Shown in pieces: positions 1 through 11,403 of a stretch of 26,778 nucleotides of DNA (its first letter is position 1; every line of letters starts with the position of its first letter). The position numbers and the translations under genes were made by a program. The stretch spans positions 1 to 26,778 of the forward strand of contig WHUX01000441.1 of the NCBI GenBank assembly GCA_015179025.1, given 5' to 3'. Origin of the DNA: Terfezia claveryi (taxonomy: Eukaryota; Ascomycota; Pezizomycetes; Pezizales; Pezizaceae). A model generated the notes under the pieces. That model was given only the letters and a program-made list of their open reading frames with translations, did not search any database and was not told where the DNA came from.

Positions 1-534
1 TTCGGGGCCTTAGTAGCCTGGCTAGGAGCATGTCGCTCGAGATCTAGGACTTAGCAAATCCGAAGATCTCAATATAGGATTAGTAGGTCATTTAGAACAA
101 GCTAATACGCATATAGGAGGGGGAAATAATTATTTCCGATGTCGCTCATATTAGCTAATAATCCGTTCTGCCCTTGGGGATCGTCCGACAGTGTAGGTAG
201 TGAGGGAGGGGTGATTTGACCCAGAATCACCGGTCCCTTTGATCAAAGCAAAGTAATGTTAGGGGTGAGCTAGCGATCACAGTGATATCTGTCGGAATAT
301 CGATATATAGAGTGCATGAAGACATAATCACTTGCTCGGACCTAACTTGGTGCACAATGTGCAAAGAATAATAGCTTCATTTAAAGTAACCCAGCGATAC
401 AAAACTTCGCTCGAGTCTCAGAGAGCAATAACTACATACAAGAAGTAGGCACATATATAGGAAAGTGGGGTTGACTTCAGGCCACCCACTATCGGGTGGT
501 TGTCAGCTCAGTCTGCATAATCTCAGCCGTAACA
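1..534 (-). other. LTR-like or unassigned sequence beyond the chromodomain end of element A
   Basis: Read on the minus strand, this follows directly after the chromodomain of element A. It starts with TGTTACGG at 534 and contains a short hairpin (ccaccc/gggtgg, 482-499) and a TATATA-like stretch near 455, so it could be the 3' LTR of an element. It does not match the 372-bp LTR found at the 5' end of A or at either end of B. No reading frame of note is present. The left end of the unit lies outside the window, so neither a terminal CA nor a target-site duplication can be checked. Confidence 0.3.
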
Positions 535-2150
535 GTCCTGGCTTATCGGGGTATCGAGTGTGAAATTGATCAATTGCTTTTAATTTATTGACATTAATAG
601 CTGGTTCCTAGTCTGAGTTATGTAACCTACTTATTTGATTAAGTATTAGAGTTTTTTCCTTGTATCTATGAATCTACAATTTCTTCCACATGCCATTCTT
701 CTTCATTGTCAATTATGATGAGTAGAGGTGGAGAATTCTTCTGCCTAGGTAGAGGATTATTATTTGCGGGGTCCAGCAGTGAGACATGCTGAACCCGATG
801 ATATTGAATTGTAGGTGGAAAGTCAAGTTTATAGGCATATGGGAATATGACTTTTAATATCTTATATAGTCCTATACATTTATGATCCAACTTCTTACTT
901 GGTCATTGTGTAGTAATGTGTTGTGCATTGAACCATACTAAATCTCCTTCTTTGAATGCAGGTGCTGGTTTCTATTATTTGTCTGCTTGTTCTTATTGCT
1001 TTGCTTAAGCTCTTGCTATTTCATGTTGTAGATGTTCTATAAGTTCTTTTATCTTTGTAGCTAATTTTCTAGCATTCCATTCTCCTTGTTCGTTTGGTGT
1101 AATTGACAAATCAAATTGCCAGTGTGGATCTCTACCATAGTTAGTAAAGAATAGGAATACTCCTATAGTTTCTAATGCTTGATTGTTTGATGCGAATTCG
1201 GCTAGAGGAAGCTAATTTTCCTAATCATCTTACAGATAATTAATGTATATTCATAGGTACTGTTTTAGTATAGCATTTATCCATTCCGTTTAACTATTAG
1301 TTTGTGGGTGGAATGGGCTTGAAACTAGTAACTTCACCTGAAGGATTTGATATAATGTCTTCGAGAATTTTGCAATAAATTGTCTTCCTCTATCTGAAAT
1401 GATTGTTTTAGATAAACTATGAAGTTGAAAAATGTGTCTTGCATAAAGATCTGCTAGTTTCTTAGCTGTAATAGTATCCCGACAAGGTATAAAGTGGCGC
1501 ATTTTTGTCAACTGGCAAACTACAACTAGAATCGCATTATATCTATTTGACTAAGGTAGTCCCATAATGAAATCTATTGAAATATCTTACCAAGCCCCTC
1601 GCAATATTGATAATGATCATAGGATTCTGAAAGGAGCATGTCATGATGTTTTTGATCATTGACAGGAATAACAATTGTAAATATAACAATCTACTTCTTT
1701 ATGCATTTGTGGCCAATAGTATTGTCATGATAATAATTCCAGAGTTTTAGAACACCCTGGATGTCCTGCTATCAGAGTTATGTGGTGATCTTCAATTAAT
1801 TGTAGCTTCAGAGGATTATAGTTTGATATATAAATTTTCCCCGAAATCTCAACTTGCCATTATCCTCTTCTCATTCTACTAATGAGATATCCTTTGATAG
1901 TTTTTGTCCCTATTGAAGTTTCATCAATATTTTCTATAGTACTGGATTAATAGCAAATCCCTGTTGGAACAAGTCCTCAATAGATTGGCCCTCTTCCATT
2001 ATCATATTTATTGCCAGGTTATGGGGTTTTAGTACTACTTGGTATTGGAATTGTATACATTCCTCCCTTTCTTTAGGAAGATCTCCTGACCTTCTTGTGA
2101 GAGCATCTAGTTTTCCAGTGGATTTTCCTGGTCAGTAGATTATCTTGAAG
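535..2150 (-). pseudogene. Element A integrase and chromodomain (decayed)
   Basis: This is the C-terminal half of the A polyprotein. The integrase core shows the second catalytic Asp in a SDRGRQF context near 1400 and the downstream FHPQT block near 1300, followed by the position of the catalytic Glu. The integrase would join the cDNA to chromosomal DNA in the nucleus. The C-terminal frame around 670-890 (a CIGLYKI block, then a SLLDPA block) is the segment between integrase core and chromodomain; the matching stretch in B leads directly into a KKLQYLIKWVGY chromodomain core. Chromodomains in such elements bind methylated histone H3 and steer insertion to heterochromatin (family knowledge). 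Stops interrupt it throughout. Confidence 0.75.
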
Positions 2151-4040
2151 TTAAAGCGGCATAAATACTCTGACCATCTAGCTTGGCGTCTATTTAATAG
2201 TTTTGTAGATATGAAATATTCTAGATTTCTATAGTTAGAGAGTATTTTAATGGCATGTATAGTAGATTCTAGTTCTGGTCTCTATTCTTTAAAGTATCGT
2301 ATGATTGCCATTAATTCTTTATCATATATTTCATAGTTGCACTCAGCTGGGGAATGTTTCTTTGAGAAGTATGCAACGGGATGTAGTATACCATTCTTGT
2401 TGCATGCAGTGGTGACAGTATTGCAGCAGAAATATAGTTAGAGGCATCAGCTTTTATAAGTATTTCATTGTCTAGGTCAAAATGTTGCAGGATGGGAGCA
2501 GTAGTGAATGCTTTTTTGAGGTGTTTGAATGCGGATTCGCATTCTTTATCATATTTCCATGGTGTATCTTTTTTGGTAAGCTTTACTATGGGTGCTACTA
2601 TAGAGGAAACATTTTTAATGAATTGTCGATAGAAATTAAAAAATCCCAAGAAAGATCTAGCATCATATAAGTTAATTGAGGATTCTCAGCCAACAATACC
2701 TTTGATTTTTATGGGGTCCATTTGTATGCTATTTTCGGATATTATCATGCCGAGATATTGTACTTTTGTTTCATGGAATTCATATTTTTCTGGTTTTATG
2801 TATAGTTTGGCTTTTTATAGTACTTTTAATACCTTTGATACATGGTGTCTATGTTCTTCTAATGTATCACTGTATATTAAAATATTATTCAAGTAGGCTG
2901 TGCAGAAATTATCCAGAAATAGGTAGAGGACATCATTAATAAAATGTTGGAAACTAGCTGTAGCATTTGTAAGGCTGAATAGCATGATGAGTATTCAAAT
3001 AGACCGTAGCGTATTTGGAATACTGTTTTCCATTCCTCCCCTTCTGCCATTCTGATTAGGTTGTATATAGTTTGTATGTCTAACATTATATAGTAACGAG
3101 CTTTTGATAGTCTGGTAAGTGTTTCACATATCAAAGGCAATGGATATTGGTTCTTAATAGTACCATCATTTAATCCTCAATAATCAACACATAAGTGCAA
3201 TGACCCATCTTTTTTCTTGACGAATAATACAGGTGCTCCTGCAGGTGATGATGAAGTGTATATAAATCCTTTTGAGAGGTTTTCATTTATTCATTCTTTA
3301 AGAGCTTGTAGTTCTAGTTTGGATAGGGAATATAGAGGTCCGAATAGTAGTATAAATCCTTCTTTTAGTAGAATTTTGTGATTATAGGGTCAGTGGGGTA
3401 GAAGTACTTCTGCAATGGCTTTCTTAAAGAAGGGTAAATATACGTGGTATTTTGTTGGCAGGAGTTCTTTTATTTTATCATCTTCACTATAAAGTTCCTG
3501 TTCAGCTGGTTTGAGAGCTTGATGGCGCTCGTAAATAGTGAACTAGAAGGGTTGTTCTATTCTTTTCCTTTTTTTGATTTGTCTGCTGAATGTGAAGCTA
3601 GCTATCATGGCAATTTGAGGTCATTGTGGAATCAGTATAAAAATTCCAGTAATTGATAAGGGTTTTTGATAGCAGTATTATATACAATATTCAGAATCAA
3701 AGGTAATTGTATTTCGTGTGAATCATATGCTGACATTATGATAGTGAAGCCAAGGTATTCCCAATATTAAGTAGTAATGTCCAAGTTTAGTGACAAATAA
3801 GAATAGTTGTTCTTGGTGTTGCCTAATTGTCATTTGTATTTTTATCATATGAGTGATAATTCTAGATTCGATTGGTCATCTATCGATTACTTCCAGTATT
3901 CAAGGTTTTCTTAGTTTATATAGTGGAAGTTTGTAATGGCTTGCAAAATCTTAATCTATAAATGCATATTCTGTAGCTCCACAATCTATAAGTACATGTG
4001 TAGGAATGAGGTTATTATCATCTTTTATTTCACAAGTAAC
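2060..4040 (-). pseudogene. Element A protease, reverse transcriptase and RNase H (decayed)
   Basis: The protease active site reads LIDCGATEYAFID (about 3970-4010), a D-C-G-A variant of the usual D-S/T-G-A. RT starts with [11 protein letters not shown] near 3430 and keeps [20 protein letters not shown] and KARYYIMLDIQT. The catalytic YLDD box has become YLNN (2884-2895), both Asp codons changed to Asn, which would abolish polymerase activity. A frameshift lies just before it near 3000. The RT connection domain and the first RNase H Asp (KADASNYIS, near 2440-2460) follow in an open stretch between 2649 and 2311. The enzyme would copy the element RNA to DNA in cytoplasmic particles. The homologous region of B keeps YLDD. 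Confidence 0.8.
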
Positions 4041-4279
4041 TACAAGATGATTTCCTTCCAATTCTTCTTCTGATATGGGGTGTAATGATAAACTAGAAAT
4101 ATAGAGAGAAAATTTCGATGGTCTCACATCAGCACTATCCTACTGAAGTGAGGCTATTCTTTTAGTGTTGGTAGAGTTGGCTCGTGTATACTAGCTTCTG
4201 CTACCTGAATAGGACGACGTTGAGTTTGAAGTTCATGTATAGTAGCTTCTGCTACTTGAATAGGATGATGTTGGGTTTA

Positions 4280-5452
4280 AGGATAAGTCTTTACTCCATG
4301 ACCTAATCTGCTACAATAATAGCAATAGCCTTCTGCCAAACGTTTGGCTCATTTCTTTGTAGATATCTTCTTTCATATAGCTGAAAGGTATATTGTTCCT
4401 GCATGTGTTCTTATTGCTATAGATGTAGTAATAGTTAATACCATAGGAGGGTTTGATATGGAATGAGATGTTGGGTTAGTACGGGGATTGGAAGTTGTAA
4501 AGTGATTAGGGAACTATGACTATAAGGCTCATCATCGGGTATTAAGGCATTGACATACAGTAACAAAATTATCAAAGATAGTTGGTTTAGGATATACTGC
4601 TAAGAGATCCTATTGCAATTGATAAGAGAGGCCTCTTTTTAGGGCCACTAACTTAGCTATATCATTCCAGGTGGTTTTGGCTACATGTCATTGAAATTCG
4701 GCAAAGTACATCGCAAAGTCTCGAGTACCTTGTATAATACTATGAAGCTTATATTCCGCATTCACGATTCGATTGGGATCTCCAAATACATTTTCTAAAA
4801 TTGTAATAGGAGCTCCTAGGTTGGTTAAATTGACAGTATTATCCTAGACATATGGTATGACTTAGTCAAGTGCATCTTCAGAAAGTAAATTAACTGTAAG
4901 ATATAACTTAGCTTGTTTATTGGCGTATGTAGCAGCTTTGAGATGCAGCTGTGTTAAGAAAGAACATAGTTTGTTTTGATCTTTACTAGTGAATTTTTCA
5001 GGGTTTGGAATTTTTTCAGTTTGAACTCCTCCTAGTTGATTTCTAGCTAATGCAGTGCTAATAGCTCGATTGTCTTGTAGTTGAGCTCGTAGATCCTCAA
5101 TAGCAGTCTCCTGAATATCTATTTGTTCTCTGGCTTCTTGCAAGGCTGTATAGGGTCGTTCATTGAGTTGTTGACATAAATTAGTATTTTCAGCTTGTAG
5201 TGCCATAATATCGGTGCTTCGGTCTGGAAGGCTAATGATTCGATCCAGAAGGGTAATGGTTTCTTGGACAATGATAGTGTAATCATTATTGGTATTGGCA
5301 GGGTCTACTTCTGCTCGCAATCTTGCAAGTAGGTCTATAACCTTTGGTGGTAACTCAATAATAGGCTGCGTTAATTGAGACATAGTATTCGTAGGATCCG
5401 AGACAAGGTCACACTCAGTAAAGTGTAAAGACACAACATAATGTAATGGCAT
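4280..5452 (-). pseudogene. Element A gag (capsid-nucleocapsid), decayed
   Basis: The first 196 codons from 5452 are open (start MPLHYVV) and include a Leu/Glu/Gln-rich stretch of about 50 residues (near residues 85-140) able to form a coiled coil. Beyond the stop near 4862 the frame continues with the usual capsid core, with several stops. A nucleocapsid CCHC knuckle is recognisable near 4280-4325 as CYYCSRLGHGVKTY, where the last Cys has become Tyr, so zinc binding would be lost. Gag would build the virus-like particle. The 100 bp between this start and the LTR is the untranslated leader, also found in copy C. Confidence 0.7.
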
Positions 5453-5552
5453 AGGCTATGGCGTAGACGATTGGCCATGAACGTGATTCTAAGGATTGCA
5501 TTCAATGGCCAAACTATACTACACTAGCATAGTATAGTTTTAAGTTACTATA

Positions 5553-5924
5553 TGTATTGTTATAGGTTTAGTAGACAATAGTATAGATGTAGACTATGGA
5601 CAAAAGGCAACTTGTATGAAAGACTTGATATACAAGACATTGCATGAAGAGCAAGAACAAAAAATACAACTATGGCCTCATATATATATAGCTGTTCGCT
5701 TTATGATATCATTATACATGTAAGGAAGATTACACATGTGATACTCAACATCTTATCAATCTGAGACTCGAACTAAACACTGTCTGACTCTCAAAGTACA
5801 ATAACTATTGCTTGTAATTGCATGTGATAATCCATAACAGATTCCATGACAGCATCCATGACAGATTCCCTGACAGCATCCATGACAAAGTCCATGACAA
5901 AGTTCTGTAACATAGCCTATGATA
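5553..5924 (-). repeat. 5' LTR of element A (372 bp)
   Basis: It matches the two LTRs of element B in inverted orientation over its full 372 bp. On the minus strand it begins TATCATAGG (TG changed to TA), carries a U3 tract of short CTGTCAT/GAAT repeats, a TATATATATA box near 5680, and ends AACAATACA. It is followed by the conserved leader that starts TATAGTAACTT. Confidence 0.88.
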
Positions 5925-6519
5925 TATAAGTATGAGAAAAATAATTCTTTATAGTATCTTAATAATATATATAAAATAGATATTGGGTGAGTTCATTACC
6001 TTAAACTAAATGTCTGACTATTATACTTAACTTGTCAATAGCTTACCTACTATATAAGACATATGCAACATATAGTAAGCTCACCATATATAAGTTCACT
6101 ACTCAATGCATGCTTGTCACTCGAGCCATGCTTACCACTTTTGGAGAGGCTAGTGCTAGCCAAAGTAGCTTGCTACATAATGTACTCTTACTATATAATA
6201 TATGCTTGCCATATAATGAAGGCTTAGCTTGCCATACAAAAGTATACTTGCCACTTAATGCATACTTACCATATATAACATATATTTGCTACATAATGCA
6301 TGCTTGCTATGTAATAAAGGCTTAGCTTGCTACACAAAAGTATACTTACCACTTAATGTATGCTTACTACATAATATATACTTGCTATATAATGAAGGCT
6401 TAGTTCACTATACAAACATATACTTACCATTCAAAGTATGCTTACTATATAAACGTATACTTGCTACTCAATGCATGATTGCTACACAGATGTATGCTTG
6501 TTACTTAATGTATACTTGC
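5925..6519. repeat. A+T-rich spacer with a ~19.5-bp satellite
   Basis: This lies between the outward-facing 5' LTRs of A and B. The first ~110 bp are plain A+T-rich DNA. From about 6040 to 6519 there are degenerate tandem copies of a CTTGCYAYATAATGYATR monomer. Variants containing GGCTTAGCTTGC recur at 6221, 6319 and 6397, spacings of 98 and 78 bp that fit 5 and 4 monomers of about 19.5 bp. The same monomers reappear at 11512-11800. Open frames across it are by-products of the repeat; I see no gene. Confidence 0.8.
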
Positions 6520-6891
6520 TATCATAGGCTATGTCATAGAACTTTGTCATAGACTTTGTTATGGATGCTGTCATGGAATCTGTCATAGATGCTGTCATAA
6601 AATCTATTACAGATTATTACCAGTGATCATAAGCAATAGTTATTGCACTTTGAGAGTCAGATAGGGTTTAGTCTAAGTCTCAGATTGATGAGATGTTGAG
6701 TATCATATGTGTAATCTTCCTTATGTTTATAATGATATTATAGAGCGAACAGCTATATATATATGAGGCTATAGTTGTATTCTTTGTTCTTGCTCTTCAT
6801 GTAATGTTTTGTATATCGAGTCTTTCATACAAGTTGCCTTTTGTCAATATTCTATGTCTATACTATTGTCTACCAAACCTACAACAATACA
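6520..6891 (+). repeat. 5' LTR of element B (372 bp)
   Basis: It matches 9848-10219 directly and 5553-5924 inverted. It begins TATCATAGG, so the expected TG has become TA, and ends AACAATACA. A TATATATATA box lies near 6752-6763. The U3 holds short repeats of CTGTCAT plus GAAT, GATG or AAAT (about 6560-6600). Confidence 0.88.
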
Positions 6892-9835
6892 TATGCCATA
6901 AATATTTACCTCTCTTTAAGAAAGCCATTGCAGAAGTACTTTCACCCCACCGACCCTATGATCACAAGATTCTACTAAAAGAAGGATTTACACTACCATT
7001 CGGACCTCTATATTCCCTATCTAAACCAGAACTACAAGCCCTTAAAGAATGGATAGATGAAAACTTCTCAAAAGGATTCATATGTGCTTCATTATCACTT
7101 GCAGGAGCACCTATATTATTCGTCAAGAAAAAAGATAGGTCATTGCACTTATGTGTTGATTATTGAGAATTAAATGATGGTATCATTAAGAACTGATATC
7201 CATTGCCTTTGATATATGAAACATTTATCAGACTATCAAAAGCACGTTACTATACAATACTAGACATATGAACTGCATACAACCTAATCAGAATGGCAGA
7301 AGAGGAGGAATGGAAAATAGTATTCTGAACACACTAGAGCCTATTTGAAACACTCGTCAGGCCATTCGGCCTTACAAATGCTATAGCCAGTTTGCAATAT
7401 TTTATTAATGATGTTCTCTACCCGTTTCTAGATAATTTCTGCATAGCTTACTTGGATGATATTTTAATATATAGTGATACACTAGAAGAATATAGATAGT
7501 ACGTATCAAAGGTATTAGAAGCACTACAAAAAGCCAGACTATACCTAAAACCAGAAAAATGCGAATTCCATGAAACAAAAGTACCATATCTCAGCATGAG
7601 ATATCTGAAAATGGTGTACAAATGGACCCTACAAAAATCAAAGCTATTGTTGACTGAGAATCCCCAATTAACTTATATGATGCCAGATCTTTCTTAGGAT
7701 TCACTAATTTCTATCAACGATTTATCAAAGATTTTTCCTCTATAGTAGTACCCATAGTAAAGCTTACCAAAAAAGATACACTATGGAAATGGGATAAAGA
7801 ATGCGAATCCATATTCCAACACCTCAAAAAAGCATTTACTACTACTCCCATCCTCCAACATTTCGACTCAGACAATGAAATACTTATAGAAGTTGATGCC
7901 TCTGACTAAGTTTCTGCTGGAATACTATCATAATGTGACAAGAATGGTATACTACACCCCGTAGCATACTTCTCAAAGAAACATTCCCCAATTGAGTACA
8001 ACTATAAAATATATGATAAAGAATTAATGGCAATCATGTGATGCTTCAAGGAATAGAGACCAGAACTAGAATCTACCATACATCCCATTAAAGTACTCTC
8101 CGACTATAGAAATCTGGAATATTTCATGTTTATAAAACTATTAAATAGATGTCAAGCTAGATAGTTAGAGTATTTATCCCACTTTAACTTCAAGATAATT
8201 TACTGACCAGGAAAATCTGCTGGAAAACCAGACACCCTCACGAGAAGGTCAGGAGATCTTTCTGAAGAAGGGGATAAACGTACACAATTCCAACATCAAG
8301 TGGTACTAAAACCCCATAATGTGGCAATAAATATGACAATGGAAGAGGGCCAATCTATTGAGGACTTGTTTTAACAGAGATTTACTATTGATCCGGTACT
8401 ATAAGAAACATGGAAGAAACTTCAACAAGGACAAAAACAATCAAAGGATATCTTATTAGCAGAATGTAAAGAGGATAATGGCAAGCTGAGATTTTGGCGA
8501 AAAATTTATATACTAAACTATAATTCTTTAAAGCTACGATTAATTGAAGATCACTATATAACCCCAATAGCAGGATATTCAGGGCGTTCTAAAACTCTGG
8601 AATTTTTATTATGACAATACTATTGGCTACAAATGTATAAAGAAGTAGATCATTATATTTGTAATTGTTATCCCTGTCAATGATCAAAAACATCACATGC
8701 TCCTTTCGGAATCCTACAACCATTATCAATACTGCAAGGGGCTTGGCAAGATATTTCAATAGATTTTATTATGGGACTACCTTAGTTAAATGGATATAAC
8801 GCAATTCTAGTAGTAGTTTACTGATTGACAAAAATACACCACTTTATACCTTATTGGAATACTACTACAGCTGAAAAACTGGCAGATCATTATACAAGAT
8901 ACATTTTCCGACTTCATGGTTTACCTAAAACAATTGTTTCAGATAGACGAATACAATTTATTATAAAATTCTGGAAGACATTATATTAAATCCTGTAGGT
9001 GAAGTCAACAGTTTCAAGCCTATTTCACTTACAAACTGATAGTCAAACGGAATGGATAAAGGCCATACTAGAACAGTACCTACATATATATATTAATTAT
9101 CTGCAAGATGATTAGGAAAATTGGCTTCATCTAGTTGAATTCGCATCAAAGAATCAAGTATCAGAAATGACAGGGGTATCCCCATTCTTTGCTAACTATG
9201 GTAGAGATCCATACTGGCAATTTGATTTGTCAATTATACTAAATGAACAAGAAGAATGGAATGTTGTAAAATTAGCCACAAAGATAAAAGAACTCATGGA
9301 ACATCTGCAACATGAAATGGCAAGAGCTCAAGTAAAGCAATAAGAACAAGTAAACAAACAACAGAAACTAGCACCCGCATTCAAAGAAGGAGATTCACTA
9401 TAGTTCTATGTACAACACATTACTACACAATGACTAAGTAAGAAGTTAGATCATAAATGTATAGGACTATACAAGATATCGAAAGTTATATCCCTATACA
9501 CCTATGAACTTGACTTTCCACCTGCAATTCAATATCATTGGGTTCCGTATATCTCACTCTTGGACCCCGCAGATAATAATTCTCTACCTGGACAGAAGAA
9601 TTCTGCACCTCCATCGATCATAATTGACAATGAAGAAGAATGGCATATGGAAGAAATTCTAGATTTTCGGATATGACAGAAAAAACTCCAATACTTAATC
9701 AAATGGGTAGGTTATAATATCCCAGACTGAGAACCAGCTATCAATATCAATAAATTAAAAGCCATTGATCAATTTCATACTTGGTACCCCTACTAGAAGA
9801 TACTACTAGTTAAAGTCTTAGAGGACTTCGGCCTT
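6892..9835 (+). pseudogene. Element B RT-RNase H-integrase-chromodomain polyprotein (decayed)
   Basis: RT begins near 6910 ([11 protein letters not shown]), keeps [19 protein letters not shown] and an intact YLDD box (7449-7460, [11 protein letters not shown]). RNase H spans about 7880-8200 (VDASD, then [11 protein letters not shown]). The integrase zinc-binding stretch lies near 8540-8690 (CNCYPC), with core motifs DISIDFIMGLP (near 8750), SDRRIQF (near 8935) and TDSQTEW (near 9040), the D, D and E positions. The chromodomain lies near 9678-9790. Stops occur at 7164 (Arg expected), after KN near 7195, after LDI near 7270, and at a dozen later points, mostly TGA for CGA or TAG/TGA for TGG. 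The first 130 residues from 6804 are an LTR-RT fusion frame and not a true start. Confidence 0.82.
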
Positions 9836-9847
9836 AAGGGGGGATAC
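9836..9847 (+). promoter_or_regulatory. Polypurine tract of element B
   Basis: AAGGGGGGATAC lies immediately before the 3' LTR start TGTCATGGG. In LTR retrotransposons this tract resists RNase H and primes plus-strand DNA synthesis. The matching position in element A has no such tract. Confidence 0.75.
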
Positions 9848-10219
9848 TGTCATGGGCTATGTCATAGAACTTTGGAATGCACTTTGTCATAGATACTGTT
9901 ATGGAATCTGTCACAGATGCTGTCATGGAATCTGTTACAGATTATCACCTGTGATCACAAGCAATGGTTATTGCACTTTGAGAGTCAGACAGGGTTTAGT
10001 CCGAGTCTCAGATTGATGAGATATTGAGTATCATATGTGTAATCTTCCTTATATGTATTATAATATTATAGAGCAAATAGCTGTATATATATAAGGCCAT
10101 AGTTGTATTCTTTATTCTTGCTCTTCACGCAATGTCTTGCATATCGAGTCTTTCATACAAGTTATCTTTTGTCCATAGTCTATGTCTATACCATTGTCTA
10201 CCAAACCCATAATGATATA
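9848..10219 (+). repeat. 3' LTR of element B, apparently also the 5' LTR of copy C
   Basis: It is 372 bp long, like the two other copies, and keeps the canonical TG start (TGTCATGGG). It ends AATGATATA where the others read AACAATACA. Immediately after it come TATA and then, beyond a foldback insertion, the family leader that normally follows a 5' LTR. One LTR therefore serves as the end of B and the beginning of C. Confidence 0.85.
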
Positions 10220-10223
10220 TATA

Positions 10224-11403
10224 CCATACTGCACGGGCTACTGGATCATCATGGGCAATCGGATCAAATGGCGATTTAGTGATTTGTGTACAATTTCCAA
10301 CCAAATAGACTCAAACCTTGGGATTATTTTGTATATATATAGTAGTTTCTTAGACAATTCAACTAAGGGCGCATACATATTATTACTTAAAATATATGGG
10401 AAAAATACATGATTGCATAGAATAGAGTTGGCCATAGGATCTGTGAATAGAAAGGGAATATGGGATATTTGAATGGCAGGAATTATTGCTTCTACTTTAT
10501 AGTTGAGGCCTATATAAGCTAGGGATGACCAATCTCTAGGAAACTTTTCTCATCCCTCGGGTCAGTTGAGGAGGGATGCCAGCAGGCAATTTCTTGGAGT
10601 ATCTCAACCAAACCAGGCTGAAGTCAAGGACTTAATAGCTCACAAGAATCTACACAGAAAGCAGAATGTTTCGGGTAACTGAAGCCATCAGTTAACCTTT
10701 TCTCGGTTGATATATCCCAAGATTTGTTATTTCTGCCTAATATAGCTACTATGCCAAGCCACCTCAATTTAGGCTAAATAAGGCTTGTTATAAGTTTAAG
10801 GGATTGCCCTTCTTGTGATGATTCTTTTGAGCTATCGAACACTTGATACCACCTTCTTTTGGTACATCTAGCTCAACTCTTACCCCAATTCAGAGTGGGC
10901 CCCCACCGAATGGCCTGACTTAGATCTAGTCAGATACTATGACTGGAGTATCTAAATGGTGTTTCTACCTATATATATCCTTTGGACCTATCGGATGCTT
11001 GACTTCGGACTGATTTGGTTAAGATACTCCAAGAAATTGCTTACCGGCGTCCCTTCCTTAACTGATCTAGGGGATAAGAAAAGTTTCATAGAGATTGGTC
11101 ATCACTAGCTTATGTAGGCCTCAACTATAAAGTGGAAGCAATAATTCCTGCCATTCAAATACTCTGTATCCTTTTTCTATTCACAAATCCTCCGGCCAAC
11201 TCTATTTTATGCAATCATGTATTTTTGCCATATATTTTAAGCAGTAATATGCATACGTCCTTGGGTAATTTGTTCAAGAAACTACTATATATATACAAAA
11301 TAATCCCAAAGTTTGAGCCTATTTGGTTGGAAATTGCACACAAACCACTAAATCGCCATTTGAATTGGTTGCTCATGATGATCCGGTAGCCTGTGCAGTA
11401 TGG
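10224..11403. mobile_element. Foldback/MITE-like element F1 with ~405-bp inverted arms, TA target
   Basis: The left arm (10224-10628) and right arm (10998-11403) are inverted copies with ends CCATACTGCAC and GTGCAGTATGG. The ~370-bp centre (10629-10997) has no reading frame that resembles a transposase. TA at 10222-10223 and TA at 11404-11405 flank it, and removing the element restores the LTR/leader junction seen in A, so the TA is a target-site duplication. TA duplication is typical of the Tc1/mariner superfamily, but the long arms are not, so the family is left open. Mirrored short ORFs in the two arms are repeat by-products. Confidence 0.82.

Larger units (their letters stand above)
535..5924 (-). 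mobile_element. Ty3/gypsy chromodomain retrotransposon, element A (decayed)
   Basis: On the minus strand the order is 5' LTR (5553-5924), leader, gag (from 5452), CCHC knuckle (about 4280-4325), aspartic protease (about 3940-4010), reverse transcriptase (about 3430-2600), RNase H (about 2600-2060), integrase (about 1900-1130) and chromodomain (about 535-670). This order (integrase after RNase H) is that of Ty3/gypsy, and the terminal chromodomain marks a chromovirus-type element. Every domain carries stops or frameshifts, so the copy is dead. It shares its LTR, leader and pol with element B, which lies head to head with it. Its 3' end differs from B (see findings). Confidence 0.85.
6520..10219 (+). 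mobile_element. Ty3/gypsy chromodomain retrotransposon, element B (internally deleted)
   Basis: Two direct 372-bp LTRs (6520-6891 and 9848-10219) bound a 2.95-kb interior holding RT, RNase H, integrase and chromodomain. Leader, gag and protease are absent: the 5' LTR end joins directly to a point just upstream of RT that lies internally in element A. B is therefore a deletion derivative that could not encode its own particle. Many in-frame stops lie at expected Arg (CGA), Gln and Trp codons. Its left flank is the satellite. Confidence 0.88.

Noticed and set aside
6040..6520. CRISPR-like array
   Set aside because: Monomers are directly tandem and degenerate with no constant repeat alternating with unique spacers.
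6032..6552. Two plus-strand open frames of 97 and 88 codons
   Set aside because: They are translations of the satellite repeat; Leu/Tyr-rich low-complexity sequence with no family resemblance.
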